From Dehalococcoidia bacterium (GTDB lineage: Bacteria; Chloroflexota; Dehalococcoidia; UBA2979): a stretch of DNA of 64,000 bases. The notes under the pieces are model-generated. The model was not told the DNA's origin and made no database searches. It worked only from the letters and a program-made list of their open reading frames with translations. The stretch is from NCBI GenBank assembly GCA_009692685.1, contig SHYS01000007.1, positions 34,733 through 98,732 of the forward strand. Reading direction: 5' to 3'. A program made the translations under genes and the position numbers. Below, piece by piece: positions 8,394 to 17,479 of the stretch. Within the stretch, counting starts at the first letter, position 1. The number at the start of each line of letters is the position of its first letter.

Positions 8394-10079
8394 ATGCCGG
8401 ATTCCCCTCGCCACATCCTTGTCGCCGTCGCGTGGCCGTACGCGAACAGCCCCCTGCATATTGGTCAGGTGGCAGGCGCGTATCTGCCCGCGGACATCTT
8501 TGCTCGCTATCACCGCATGCGCGGCAACCGCGTCCTGATGGTTTCCGGTTCGGACGCTCATGGCACGCCAGTTACAGTGCGCGCGGAGGCCGAGGGCATC
8601 ACGCCCGAAGACGTCTTCCAGCGCTTCCACGCCTCCTTCCTCGAGACGTTCGATGGCATGGGGATTTCTTTCGATCTTTTTACGTCAACTGACACGCCGA
8701 ACCACATCGCGGTCACGCAGGAGATGTTCCTCAAGCTGCGTGAGCTCGACTTCATCTACGAGGGCGAACAGACCCTCCTCTTTGACCCGAAAGCCGGCCG
8801 TTTCCTGCCCGACCGGTACGTCGAGGGCACCTGCCCCTTCTGCGGCGACCCCGGCGCTCGAGGTGACCAGTGCGACAACTGCGGCCGCACGATGGACGCC
8901 CTTGAACTCAAGAACCCTCGCTCTCGCTTCAGCGACGCGACCCCGGAGCCGCGCACATCGACACACTTCTTCTTGCGACTGTCGGCCTTCAACGAGCGTC
9001 TGCGCGAGTGGGTGGAGGTCCAGAGCCACTGGCGGCCCGCCGTGAAGAACTTCACCCTCGGGTTGCTCCGCGAGGGGCTCCACGATCGCGCCATCACCCG
9101 CGACCTTGTCTGGGGCGTCCCGATCCCACTCGCGGGCTTCGAGGAGAAGCGCATCTACGTCTGGTTCGAGGCGGTCATCGGCTACCTTTCCGCCTCGAAG
9201 GAATGGGCCGCCTCGACGGGTGACGCCGATGCCTGGCGCGCCTGGTGGGAAGGCCCCGAGGCCCGCGCCTACTACTTCCAGGGCAAGGACAACGTCCCGT
9301 TCCACACGACGATCTGGCCCGCGATGCTCATGGGCTACGACGGGCTCAACCTGCCCTACGACGTCCCGGCGAACCAGTACGTGACGATGTCCGGCTCCAA
9401 AGCCTCATCGAGTCGCAATTGGGCGGTGTGGATGCCCGACTATGTCGCGCGACACGACCCCGACCCGCTCCGTTACGTCCTTACGGCGATCATGCCGGAG
9501 ACCAGCGACTCCGACTTCACTTGGGCTGAGTACGTCCGCCGCAACAACGACGAGCTGGTCGCGCGCTGGGGCAACCTCGTCAACCGCGTGCTGACGCTCA
9601 CACGTCGCAACTTTGAGGAGCGCGTCCCACAGCCGCCATCGACGCTCGCGCCGGAGTCGCAGGCCCTGCTCGACGCCGTGGACGCCGCCTTCGAGGAGGT
9701 TGGCGGCCACATCGAGGCGGTCAATCTGCGAAACGCCATCGGTGCCGCGATGGGCGTCGCCACTCTCGCCAACCGCTACCTCGATGACCGCGCGCCCTGG
9801 ACGGCGGTTCGCACGGATCGCGATCACGCCGCGGAGACGCTCTTCGTCGCGATCAACGTCGTCAGCGGCATCGCGACGTTGCTGCAGCCCTTCCTGCCGT
9901 TCACCTCGCCTGAGGCGTGGGCGTTCTGCGGCCACAGTGTCGCCCCCGGCGCCATCGAGGGCGCCGGCTGGCGCCGCACGCCCGTCGAGGCCGGCACGCT
10001 CCTCCCGGAGCCTCACACGCTCTACAAGAAGCTGGATGACTCGCTGGTCGAGGAAGAAGAAGCGCGCCTCGGAAAGTGA
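8394..10079 (+). CDS. metG: Methionyl-tRNA synthetase
   Basis: Charges tRNA-Met. The 561-residue protein has the class I HIGH motif as LHIGQ near residue 22. A zinc knuckle of the form CPFC...CDNC lies near 141-158. A KMSKS-equivalent is seen as [10 protein letters not shown], and the anticodon-binding domain follows. The C-terminal tRNA-binding dimerisation domain found in some MetG proteins is absent, so it is a short form. The ATG lies directly before [15 protein letters not shown], matching the family N-terminus. It is divergent from the damaged phosphoesterase, with only 57 bases between them. Confidence 0.96.
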   Translation: MPDSPRHILVAVAWPYANSPLHIGQVAGAYLPADIFARYHRMRGNRVLMVSGSDAHGTPVTVRAEAEGITPEDVFQRFHASFLETFDGMGISFDLFTSTDTPNHIAVTQEMFLKLRELDFIYEGEQTLLFDPKAGRFLPDRYVEGTCPFCGDPGARGDQCDNCGRTMDALELKNPRSRFSDATPEPRTSTHFFLRLSAFNERLREWVEVQSHWRPAVKNFTLGLLREGLHDRAITRDLVWGVPIPLAGFEEKRIYVWFEAVIGYLSASKEWAASTGDADAWRAWWEGPEARAYYFQGKDNVPFHTTIWPAMLMGYDGLNLPYDVPANQYVTMSGSKASSSRNWAVWMPDYVARHDPDPLRYVLTAIMPETSDSDFTWAEYVRRNNDELVARWGNLVNRVLTLTRRNFEERVPQPPSTLAPESQALLDAVDAAFEEVGGHIEAVNLRNAIGAAMGVATLANRYLDDRAPWTAVRTDRDHAAETLFVAINVVSGIATLLQPFLPFTSPEAWAFCGHSVAPGAIEGAGWRRTPVEAGTLLPEPHTLYKKLDDSLVEEEEARLGK

Positions 10080-10087
10080 GGCGTTCG

Positions 10088-10449
10088 ATGAACGTCGTCC
10101 GAGGGCTACTCCACGTCGAGTGTGCCACGAGCTTCCTCGCTGCCACATGGGCGTACTTCGTGCTCCTTCAGGGGTCGTGGGTCGTGTATCTCTGCTGTGC
10201 CTGCTGCTCCCCGACCTCGGGATGGTGGGCTTCCTCCAAGGCCCGCGGCTGGGCGCCTGGACTTACAACCTCGTCCACACGGAGGCGCTCGCGGTCGGCC
10301 TCCTGGCGACGGGCGTCGCGACGGACTCACGCCCGATGCAGATCGCCGCGCTCGTCCTCGGCGCCCACGTCGGCATGGACCGCGCGCTCGGCTACGTGTT
10401 GAAATTCACAAGCGGGTTCAAGGACACGCATCTGCAGCGCCTCTCGTAG
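10088..10449 (+). pseudogene. DUF4260-family small membrane protein with a frameshift
   Basis: The N-terminal part reads MNVVRGLLHVECATSF and LLQGSWVVYL. The rest, in another frame, reads CLLLPDLGMVGFLQGP, GAWTYNLVHTEALA and a C-terminal LKFTSGFKDTHLQRL. Together they match the order of motifs in DUF4260 proteins (LLxPDLxMxGYLxGPxxGAxxYNLxH ... GFKxTHLxxL), integral membrane proteins of unknown function. Adding one C near 10183 would restore a single frame. It begins immediately after the metG stop; a GTG overlapping that stop is an alternative start. Confidence 0.7.
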
Positions 10450-10471
10450 CCCGTCCACTGGAGATGCTGAC

Positions 10472-10620
10472 CATCCCCGTTCGCCCTGAGCCTGTCGAAG
10501 GGCTCGCTATACCGGAAGATCCGCGTTACCACCTCCGGGCACGACCAGCGCACCGTCGAGGCAAGCGGCGTGGCTCCCTTCGGCACGCTCAGGGCAGGCC
10601 CTGCTCACCACGAACGGATA
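10472..10620. repeat. REP-like palindromic repeat, composite copy
   Basis: The left part (10472-10503) contains GTTCGCCCTGAGCCTGTCGA and continues AGGGC. The right part (10576-10620) contains CCCTTCGGCACGCTCAGGGC and ends CTCACCACGAACGGAT. The same left and right sequences flank the compact copy at 17384-17440. Here they are separated by about 70 unrelated bases, as if two elements sat side by side or one had expanded. It lies between the DUF4260 remnant and tatD. Confidence 0.75.
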
Positions 10621-10666
10621 ACAGCGGCGGTATTCCGTCATCGTCCGATCGGGCACACTGGCACCC

Positions 10667-11512
10667 ATGATCTCCCCGCAGTCCCGCCGCACACCTGCCC
10701 CCGTCGAACCCCTCCGCGCGCCCGTCGTCGACGCGCACGCGCACCTCTACTCGCGGGAGTTCGAGGAGGATCGCAACGCCGTCCTCGAACGGGCGTGGGG
10801 CGCGGGTCTGCGCCACATCGTCGAGGTGGGCACGTCGTCGGATAGCTCGACGCGCGCGCTCGCCCTCGCCAACACCGACCCGAGGATTCACCCCGTCGTC
10901 GGCCTGCATCCGCACTCGGCCAGCAAGCTCGCGGAGGAGCGGCCCGCCCTCGAGCGGCTCGTGGCAGCCGGCGGCTACGTCGGCATCGGCGAGATCGGCC
11001 TCGACTTCTTCCGCAACAACTCGCCGCCGGAGGCGCAGTACGCGGTGCTCCACTGGCAACTCGAACTCGCCTCGACCCACGGCCTGCCGGTGGTCATCCA
11101 CTCCCGCGACGCCGACGAAGAGTGCTACGCGGTCATCGAGGCGTGGGCGAGCCTCCACGGGCGCTACCGCGGGCCAGACCTCGAGATCGGGATGATGCAC
11201 TGCTACGCGGGCGATCTCGATCTGGCGCGGCGTTACCTCGATCTGGGCTTTCTGATTTCGGTGCCCGGGCCGGTGACCTACGCCAACAATACGCGTGGTC
11301 GAGGCGTGGCCGCCGAGGTACCCCTCAACAGACTGCTCGTCGAGACCGACAGCCCGTATCTCACGCCCGTACCATGGCGCGGGCAGCGCAATGAGCCCGC
11401 GTACGTGGTACAAACGATCCGCGCGGTCGCCGAGATTCGAGGCGAAAGCGCGGAACTCGTGGCCGCGGCGACGGCCGCAAATGCGGCTCGCCTGTTCGGA
11501 TTTCAGCTATGA
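10667..11512 (+). CDS. tatD: TatD-family metal-dependent deoxyribonuclease
   Basis: A 281-residue amidohydrolase-fold protein. Metal ligands are visible in VVDAHAHLYSREF, AIGEIGLD-like GIGEIGLDFFRN, VVIHSRDADEE, MMHCYAGDLDLARRYLDLGF and LLVETDSPYLTPVPWRG. TatD proteins are 3'-5' DNases or quality-control hydrolases. The start ATG gives about 20 residues before the first metal motif. The stop overlaps the next gene by 4 bases (ATGA), so the two are probably translated together. Neighbouring metG is a common TatD partner in bacteria. Confidence 0.93.
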   Translation: MISPQSRRTPAPVEPLRAPVVDAHAHLYSREFEEDRNAVLERAWGAGLRHIVEVGTSSDSSTRALALANTDPRIHPVVGLHPHSASKLAEERPALERLVAAGGYVGIGEIGLDFFRNNSPPEAQYAVLHWQLELASTHGLPVVIHSRDADEECYAVIEAWASLHGRYRGPDLEIGMMHCYAGDLDLARRYLDLGFLISVPGPVTYANNTRGRGVAAEVPLNRLLVETDSPYLTPVPWRGQRNEPAYVVQTIRAVAEIRGESAELVAAATAANAARLFGFQL

Positions 11513-12705
11513 TGTGGGGTCGACCTATGACTTCCGCTGTGGCGACGCCGGTACTTGTCGGTGGTGTCTGCGGTCGCTTCGCGTCGCAGCACCAGATGAG
11601 CCCACGGGCAGTGCGCGCCGCGACCGTCGCTCTGGCCATAGCCTCGGCCGGCTCGGTCGCGCTCCTATACGTGGCGCTCTGGCTGATGACGCCCGGTACC
11701 GTCGCACACGCCGCCACCGAGGCGGTCACTACTTCGGCAGCGCGCTCACGCTCGCTCTACGGCCCGGTTACCAACGACCTCCCCCGCGTCGATGAGATGC
11801 TGAAGTCGATCGCGCACGTCGAGCACCCCTGGCTCCGCAGCATGCTCGAACACTCGCTCACCGGAGGCGGCAAGCGGATGCGACCCGCCATCGCGCTGCT
11901 CGCGGGGCGCCTCGGCGACTACGACCTCGACAAGCTCGTCCCGCTCGCATCGAGCGTGGAACTGCTGCACACGGCCACACTCGTCCACGATGACGTGATC
12001 GATGCCGCTCCGGAACGTCGAGGCCAACCGACCTCGGCTGCCGTCTTCAACAACGCCTCGAGCGTCATGCTGGGCGACTACATGTTTGCCCACGCCGCCG
12101 AGTTCGTGGCGCGCACCGGCAACATTCGCGTGATCCGCAACTTCGCCGCCACTCTCGGGATCATGGCCCAGGGTGAGCTCAAGCAGGACATGGCTGCGTA
12201 CGAGTACTCCGAGGATGTCCAGCGCTACCTCGACCGCATCTATGGCAAGACGGCCTCGCTCTTCGCCACGGCCGCCGAGAACGGCGCGCTCGTCGCCGGT
12301 GCTCCCGAGGCGTACGTCGCGCCGATGCAGCGCTACGGCGAGTCTCTGGGGATGGCATTCCAGATCGTGGACGACGTCCTCGATTTTACTGGTGACGCCA
12401 AGGAGATGGGCAAGCCGGTCGGATCCGATCTGCTCGCCGGGACGCTCACGCTCCCCGCGATCCTCTACATGCAGCGCTCACCGGGCGATAACCCGATCCA
12501 GCGCGCCTTCGAGGGCGTGCGCCGGCGCGCGAACTTGCAGCGCGCCATCGACGAGATCCGCGCCTCGGACGTACTCGACGAGGCGATGGACTCCGCGAGG
12601 CACTTCGCCGGCCTGGCGAGCCTGGCCATCGATGAGTTGCCCTCGGGCGAGCCTCGAGAGTCGCTGGCAGGCCTCGTCACCTACGTGCTGGAGCGCCGGA
12701 GCTAG
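11509..12705 (+). CDS. PspC domain fused to a polyprenyl diphosphate synthase
   Basis: A 398-residue protein. Residues about 10-62 form a PspC domain: LVGGVCGRFASQHQMSPRAV is followed by a membrane helix ending LLYVALWLMTP. After a short linker, residues about 85-395 are a trans-prenyltransferase that elongates isoprenoid diphosphates. Signatures are SLTGGGKRMRPAIALL, the first aspartate motif in LVHDDVIDAAPERRGQ, GELKQD, and the second aspartate motif QIVDDVLDFTGD. The product is probably a quinone side chain or lipid carrier precursor. The PspC helix would anchor the enzyme at the membrane. Translation overlaps tatD by 4 bases; ATG at 11527 is an alternative start that keeps the PspC domain. 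Confidence 0.9.
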   Translation: MMWGRPMTSAVATPVLVGGVCGRFASQHQMSPRAVRAATVALAIASAGSVALLYVALWLMTPGTVAHAATEAVTTSAARSRSLYGPVTNDLPRVDEMLKSIAHVEHPWLRSMLEHSLTGGGKRMRPAIALLAGRLGDYDLDKLVPLASSVELLHTATLVHDDVIDAAPERRGQPTSAAVFNNASSVMLGDYMFAHAAEFVARTGNIRVIRNFAATLGIMAQGELKQDMAAYEYSEDVQRYLDRIYGKTASLFATAAENGALVAGAPEAYVAPMQRYGESLGMAFQIVDDVLDFTGDAKEMGKPVGSDLLAGTLTLPAILYMQRSPGDNPIQRAFEGVRRRANLQRAIDEIRASDVLDEAMDSARHFAGLASLAIDELPSGEPRESLAGLVTYVLERRS

Positions 12706-12712
12706 GCTCGGC

Positions 12713-13255
12713 CTAGGTATCCTGCTTCGAAGCCTTCTTGGCCAGCGCCGATGGGACGTGTGAGCCCGTACGGGTCCGCGGAGTTACGTCCTTGTTTGGC
12801 GCGCTCTTCAGGCGCTTCTTGAGGATCGCCGTGTTGATCTTGCGCTGCTCGTAGTCTTGGCTCGCCGCGGCGAGCTGGACGTCGATCTCCATCTGACCGA
12901 GGTCCTTGCCGCGCTCTTCGTCCTCCTGCATGCGCCGGATGCGCCACTCCTCAGCGTCGTCGTCCGAGCGCGTCGCGAAGCCCTTAGACCACGCGGTCTC
13001 CATCGGACTCGTCTGGTCGGCATCGCCGGTCTCGGCCCTGTCGGAGAGGCCGTCGCGCGTCCAGTATTTGCCGGTGTCCGGTACCCGTCGAGGTAGGCCC
13101 TCTCGCACCACGAAGGCGGCGAAGTCCTGCGGTATCAACCGCCGCGACTCTGCATCGCACTCCGGGCACGGCTGCGGGTTCGAGGCCTCGCGCACCGGCC
13201 TCAGCAGCTCGAACACGCCGTGGCAGTCCGCGCAGTAGTACTCGTAGAGGGGCAT
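12713..13255 (-). CDS. FmdB-type zinc-ribbon protein with a long charged tail
   Basis: A 180-residue protein starting MPLYEYYCADCHGVFELLR with a second pair in PQPCPECDA, the CxxC...CxxC zinc ribbon of the FmdB/CxxC_CxxC_SSSS family. The remaining about 130 residues are polar and charged (EEWRIRRMQEDEERGKDLGQ and onward), much longer than the usual tail, and may form helices. It is convergent with the prenyl synthase gene, 7 bases apart. Function is unknown; family members are often called putative regulatory proteins. Confidence 0.8.
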   Translation of the reverse strand: MPLYEYYCADCHGVFELLRPVREASNPQPCPECDAESRRLIPQDFAAFVVREGLPRRVPDTGKYWTRDGLSDRAETGDADQTSPMETAWSKGFATRSDDDAEEWRIRRMQEDEERGKDLGQMEIDVQLAAASQDYEQRKINTAILKKRLKSAPNKDVTPRTRTGSHVPSALAKKASKQDT

Positions 13256-13343
13256 CGGGCCTCCCGAATCAGTCCTCGAATGCGGCTTGAGTATAGAACG
13301 CGATGGCCTCGGCGAACGGATTCCGAGGCCCGGAGTCGCGCCC

Positions 13344-14126
13344 CTACTCGGACGGCGCGGACGCCGAGGTGCGCCGCACCGCCTCGATGAAACGCTGACT
13401 TCCCAGATCACGCTCAGCGGTAGCTCTCACCAGAGCGTGCATCACGCGCTCGATGGCGGCGGCGAGCGCCGGCGTCAGGCGAATCCGCGCGGCCTCCTCA
13501 TAGGGGCCGCGCTGGATCGCCCGCAGCACTTTGAGCGTCGTGAGATCGAGGTCGCTCGCCTCGGGGTACCGGGAGCGGCAGTTTCGGCACACCATCCCAC
13601 CAGCGAGCGGCGCCCAGGCGATGTCCGCGGCGTCCACCGACCCCCCGCAAGACGCGCAGTCGTCCCACTGCGGCCGGAGTCCCGTTTCGGCGAGCAGGTC
13701 CATCTCGAATGCGCGCGCTAGGAGATGGACGCCGTCACCTCGATTCAAACGTACCAGCGCCGCCAGCAGCAACTCATACGCGGCCGGGTCGGTGTGGTCG
13801 ACGGTCAGCCGGTCGGTGACCTCCACAAGGTACATCGCGATCCCCAGGCGGTCGAGGTCGCCCCGGGTATCCGGGTACGCATCGATCGTCTGCGCCTGCG
13901 TCACCACATCGAGGCTGCGCCCGTGCGCGAGTACCACCTCGACGTGTGTGCCGGTCTCAAGGTGGCCGGCAAGCTTGCTCCGCGGACGCAGCGCGCCCTT
14001 CGCAACTGCGTCGACCTTGCCTCGGGCGGGCGTGAGCAGCGAGACGATGCGGTCTGCCTCGCCGAAACGGCGGCGGCGCAGCACGAGCGCCTCCGTGCGC
14101 GTGACTCGAGGTGGGCGTGTGGCCAT
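13344..14126 (-). CDS. recO: DNA repair protein RecO
   Basis: A 260-residue protein. The N-terminal OB fold begins RVTRTEALVLRRRRFGEADRI, followed by LLTPARGKVDAVAKGALRPRSK. The C-terminal helical domain holds the zinc site DDCASCGG and CRNCRSRYP. RecO acts with RecR to load RecA at gaps; recR lies 0.3 kb upstream in the same run. The ATG at 14126 is chosen because the OB fold begins a few residues later. Confidence 0.94.
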   Translation of the reverse strand: MATRPPRVTRTEALVLRRRRFGEADRIVSLLTPARGKVDAVAKGALRPRSKLAGHLETGTHVEVVLAHGRSLDVVTQAQTIDAYPDTRGDLDRLGIAMYLVEVTDRLTVDHTDPAAYELLLAALVRLNRGDGVHLLARAFEMDLLAETGLRPQWDDCASCGGSVDAADIAWAPLAGGMVCRNCRSRYPEASDLDLTTLKVLRAIQRGPYEEAARIRLTPALAAAIERVMHALVRATAERDLGSQRFIEAVRRTSASAPSE

Positions 14127-14136
14127 AGAGGTGGCG

Positions 14137-14391
14137 CTACCTGCGCCGGCGCAGGTCGTTCGGGTCGACACCATGCGGCACGTTCGAGTCCGGCGGCGGC
14201 GCGGCGGGGCCACGACGGCGCTCCTTCAGCTTCTCGGAGGCCCAGAGAGCGAGCGTGATGCTCAGCGCCCAGATGAAGGCGACCCGGATCGCGAACGTCG
14301 CGTCAGCCGCACCCGTCACCACGACGAAGGCGAATGACAGCGGGAATGCGATGTAGAAGCCCTTCCACCATTTCGGCGTCAGGATCCACAT
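14137..14391 (-). CDS. Small membrane protein, two predicted helices
   Basis: An 84-residue protein between recR and recO. After WILTPKWWKGFYIAF there are two hydrophobic helices (about 13-30 and 36-52), then a basic, proline-rich tail ending in DPNDLRRRR. I do not recognise a family. The ATG is 27 bases after the recR stop and the stop is 10 bases before recO, so it is probably co-transcribed with both. Consistent GC-rich codon use supports it as a real gene. Confidence 0.65.
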   Translation of the reverse strand: MWILTPKWWKGFYIAFPLSFAFVVVTGAADATFAIRVAFIWALSITLALWASEKLKERRRGPAAPPPDSNVPHGVDPNDLRRRR

Positions 14392-14417
14392 GTCGATGAT
14401 GCGTCGCAGGATTTCGA

Positions 14418-15041
14418 TCAGCGCACCTCCTGGCGGAACTCCATGGCGCGACCAAGGGTGAGGTTGTCAGCGTACTCGAGGTCCGCGCCCGCCGGGAGGC
14501 CGCTCGCGAGGCGCGTCACTCGGATCCCGATGGGCCGCAGCAGCCTCGAAAGGTACATCGAAGTTGCTTCGCCCTCGAGGTTCGGATTCGTAGCCACGAT
14601 CACCTCTGTGACCTCGGTGTCCACATCACGCAGACGCGCGAGGAGTTCGGCAATCTTCAGGTCCTCGGGCCCCACGTTATCTGAGGGCGAAATCACGCCG
14701 TGAAGGACGTGGAAGAGCCCTCGGAATACCTGGGTACGCTCGATCGCGACCACGTCGAGGGGCTCCTCGACAACGCAGATCACTGTGCGGTCGCGTCCGG
14801 CATCGAGGCAGGTTCGGCAGGGGGTCCGGTCGGCGACGTTCTGGCAGCGCTCGCAGAGCACGATCTGCTCTTTCACCGCCAGCAGCGCATCCGCGAGTGA
14901 GTGCGCCTCGGCGGTCGGTGCGCGCAGCACGTGGTACGCGAGGCGTTGCGCGGTCTTCGGTCCCACCCCGGGCAAGCGATGGAACGCCTCGACGAGCCGC
15001 GTGATCGGCGAGTGGTCGCCGCCCGAGGGCGCATCAAACAT
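14418..15041 (-). CDS. recR: Recombination protein RecR
   Basis: A 207-residue protein. The helix-hairpin-helix reads FHRLPGVGPKTAQRLAYHVL. The zinc finger is LCERCQNVADRTPCRTC. The Toprim domain has VICVVEEPLDVVAIERT and a LHGVISPSDNVGPEDLKI loop. It works with RecO in RecA loading. The gene follows dnaX by 13 bases. The small gene ybaB/ebfC, which often lies between dnaX and recR, is absent here. Confidence 0.96.
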   Translation of the reverse strand: MFDAPSGGDHSPITRLVEAFHRLPGVGPKTAQRLAYHVLRAPTAEAHSLADALLAVKEQIVLCERCQNVADRTPCRTCLDAGRDRTVICVVEEPLDVVAIERTQVFRGLFHVLHGVISPSDNVGPEDLKIAELLARLRDVDTEVTEVIVATNPNLEGEATSMYLSRLLRPIGIRVTRLASGLPAGADLEYADNLTLGRAMEFRQEVR

Positions 15042-15054
15042 CGAGGCTCACTCG

Positions 15055-16746
15055 CTACTCGGCGACGAGCTCTGCGCCCTGCTTGAGCGCCTCATCCACC
15101 AGGTGGCTCGGGCGCGGCTGCGAGGGCGGCCCGCCCCCGGCGTTCCGCAGCTCCTCCCAGAGCACGGGGACCACCTGCACCGGCCGTCCGAGGGTGTGGC
15201 CCACTGCCTCGCTGATCTTCTGGAGCACGCCGGGGGCCTGTGCGATCTCCATCAGCGGGCGCGACACGAACCCGATCTCGACGCTGTCACCCTCGACCGC
15301 GCGAGCGTACGAGACCTTGTTGAGGAGGGCACCAGCCTTCTTATCCTGCGCGTTCACGGCGTCCCGGATCTCGTCCCAGCCGGCGCGGATGCGCGCCAGA
15401 TCCTCGGATATAGGTCCGGTGTCGGGGACGACGAACGGTGCGCGAGGTGACTCGACTCGTGCCTCGACCGGCTCACGGGCCGCTGACGGCTGCTGCAGAC
15501 GCGGCGTGCCCTGAGGGCGCTCCGCGCGCTCGTCGCGTCGCGGTGCAGGCTGCTGGCGTTGTGGCGCGGGCTCTCGAGCAGGCGGTGACGCCTTCTGCTG
15601 GCGGGCTTGGGGGGCGGGCGTGGCGGGAGCCGAGGACTGCGCTGACGCCTCGACCGCGGGTGCGGCGTCGAGGCCCACCGCCAGCGAGGCGAAGGCGATC
15701 TCCGCAGGCAGCGAATCATACGCATCGCCTCGGAAGTCCACGCTGCCGAGGGCGCGCAGCGCCGCCACGATATCGGTCGGGCGCGCGCTTGCGGCGAGCG
15801 TGCGCAGGGCGGACGCCTCGCTCTCGGAGATCGCGAGGTCGGCGCCGCCACCCGAGAGCACGAGGAGCGCGCTGCGGAGCGTTGCCACTACCTCGCGCAT
15901 GAAGGCGCGCATTTCAAGGCCGTCGTTGCGCACCGCCTCGAGGACGGCGAGGCCCGCCGGCAGGTCGCGCATGATCGCAGCCCGTGCCAGTTCGCCCGTC
16001 CGATGGTCAACGACGAGCCCGAGCCCGGCGCGCACCGCCTCGATGCTCAGGTCGCGTCCGTGGTAGGCGACTGTCTGATCGAGGAGGTTGACGGCGTCAC
16101 GCAGCGAGCCGGTCGACTGCCGGGCGATGAGGTCGAGGCCACCCTCGGCAACGGTGATGCCCTCGCCCTCGGCAATCGTCTTGAGGCGCCCCACCGCGGC
16201 GTCGAGGCTGATTCGACGGAAGTCGAAGCGCTGGCACCTGGATACGATGGTGGCGGGCAGGCGGTGCGACTCCGTGGTCGCCAGCACGAAGATGACGTGT
16301 GGCGGCGGCTCCTCGAGGGTCTTCAGCAGCGCGTTGAACGCCGCATCGGTGAGCATGTGCACCTCGTCGATGAGGTAGACCTTGTAGCGAGCGGCGTTCG
16401 GAGAGTACCCCGCACCCTCGCGCAGGTCACGGATCTCGTCGATCCCGCGGTTCGAGGCAGCGTCGAGCTCGATCAAGTCGAGTGCACGGCCGGTCCGGAA
16501 GGTCTCGCACGTCAGGCACGTATCGCACGGTTCCCCCTCGGCGGTAGGGGTGGGGCAGTTCACAGCCTTCGCGAGGATGCGGCCCGTGGTGGTCTTCCCC
16601 GTGCCTCGAGGGCCCGCAAACAGGTAGGCGTGCGCGGGCGATCCCGCAGCGATCGCGTTGCGGAGCGTCGTCGTCACCGGCTCCTGGCCAACGACGTCGC
16701 CGAAGCGCTGCGGACGCCACTTCCTGTAAAGGACTTCCTGGCTCAC
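15055..16746 (-). CDS. dnaX: DNA polymerase III subunit gamma/tau
   Basis: The clamp-loader ATPase of the replisome, 563 residues. The start (GTG) gives SQEVLYRKWRPQRFGDVVGQ. Walker A is GPRGTGKTT at about 45-53, the zinc module is NCPTPTAEGEPCDTCLTC, and the Walker B/DEAD-like motif is YLIDEVHMLT. Sensor 1 lies in LATTESHRLPATIVSRCQRF. From about residue 365 the protein becomes alanine-, proline- and glutamine-rich and then ends in a tau-like C-terminal domain. No obvious slippery A-run for gamma production was noticed. recR follows directly. Confidence 0.96.
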   Translation of the reverse strand: MSQEVLYRKWRPQRFGDVVGQEPVTTTLRNAIAAGSPAHAYLFAGPRGTGKTTTGRILAKAVNCPTPTAEGEPCDTCLTCETFRTGRALDLIELDAASNRGIDEIRDLREGAGYSPNAARYKVYLIDEVHMLTDAAFNALLKTLEEPPPHVIFVLATTESHRLPATIVSRCQRFDFRRISLDAAVGRLKTIAEGEGITVAEGGLDLIARQSTGSLRDAVNLLDQTVAYHGRDLSIEAVRAGLGLVVDHRTGELARAAIMRDLPAGLAVLEAVRNDGLEMRAFMREVVATLRSALLVLSGGGADLAISESEASALRTLAASARPTDIVAALRALGSVDFRGDAYDSLPAEIAFASLAVGLDAAPAVEASAQSSAPATPAPQARQQKASPPAREPAPQRQQPAPRRDERAERPQGTPRLQQPSAAREPVEARVESPRAPFVVPDTGPISEDLARIRAGWDEIRDAVNAQDKKAGALLNKVSYARAVEGDSVEIGFVSRPLMEIAQAPGVLQKISEAVGHTLGRPVQVVPVLWEELRNAGGGPPSQPRPSHLVDEALKQGAELVAE

Positions 16747-16846
16747 AATGTCTTCACGCAGTCACGGTGCTCCCCGCCTGCCCTCGGGGAGGTGAGGGCG
16801 GACTCCTTCAGTCTACACGAGCCGCCCCGTGAGGGCCGAGCGTCCG

Positions 16847-17371
16847 TCAGTCGTCGGCGTGTGCGTTCGAGGCGTGAATCGCATGGCCCAGGATGCCCTC
16901 CTCGCGCTCCCGCATCTCGGCGTCATCCTCTGGTGTCTCGTGGTCGTAGCCGATGATGTGCAGCAGGCCATGCAGCACGAGGTGCGCCAGTTCCTGCTCG
17001 ATGGTGAGGTTCGCCTCGGCGGCCTGGCGGGCGGCGGTCTCGACCGAGATAGCGATGTCGCCGATGTAGGAGCCAGCGTCGTCGGCGTCGCGCGGCACCT
17101 CCGGTGGTGCGAGTTCGCCGTCCGCCTCGAGGCCTGACTCCCAAGCCGGGAACGACAGCACGTCGGTCGGCGCATCGAGATCGCGGTGCTTACGGTTCAG
17201 CGAGCGCAGCAGCTCATCGTCGGCGAAGACGATGGTGAGCGCGGAGGCGTCCTCGATCTCCTCTTCCTCCAGCACGCGGGCGCAGAGGTCCCGCAGCGAC
17301 TCGATGTCCACGCATGCGCGCGACGATGGGTCGAGGCTCTCTGCATCGAGGGTGACTACGTAGCGAGGCAT
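16847..17371 (-). CDS. ybeY: Endoribonuclease YbeY
   Basis: A zinc-dependent endoribonuclease of rRNA maturation and ribosome quality control. The 174-residue protein has the three-histidine zinc motif HLVLHGLLHIIGYDH near the C-terminus and the family core LNRKHRDLDAPTDVLSFPAW. The N-terminal about 40 residues and a central acidic insert are slightly longer than in short homologues. ATG start at 17371. A REP-like repeat lies immediately upstream, between this gene and the end of nuoN. Confidence 0.93.
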   Translation of the reverse strand: MPRYVVTLDAESLDPSSRACVDIESLRDLCARVLEEEEIEDASALTIVFADDELLRSLNRKHRDLDAPTDVLSFPAWESGLEADGELAPPEVPRDADDAGSYIGDIAISVETAARQAAEANLTIEQELAHLVLHGLLHIIGYDHETPEDDAEMREREEGILGHAIHASNAHADD

Positions 17372-17383
17372 GACATGCTGCCT

Positions 17384-17440
17384 TCATCCGTTCGCCCTGA
17401 GCCTGTCGAAGGGCAGGCTCGGCTCACCACGAACGGATGA
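17384..17440. repeat. REP-like palindromic repeat, compact copy with terminal inverted repeats
   Basis: A 57-base element bounded by perfect 11-base inverted repeats, TCATCCGTTCG (17384-17394) and CGAACGGATGA (17430-17440). Inside, GAGCCTG (17399-17405) and CAGGCTC (17414-17420) form another stem. The core CCCTGAGCCTGTCGAAGGGC also occurs, with variation, at 10472-10620 and 31748-31790. It lies between nuoN and ybeY. Confidence 0.85.
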
Positions 17441-17479
17441 GTGCTCGAGCAAGGCGGCGCTCGAAGTCGCCCATTCTCG

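Noticed and set aside
16747..16846. Signal recognition particle RNA next to dnaX
   Set aside because: The position is typical and a GC-rich hairpin is present, but the conserved GGAAG/AGCAG tip of the SRP RNA is not seen.
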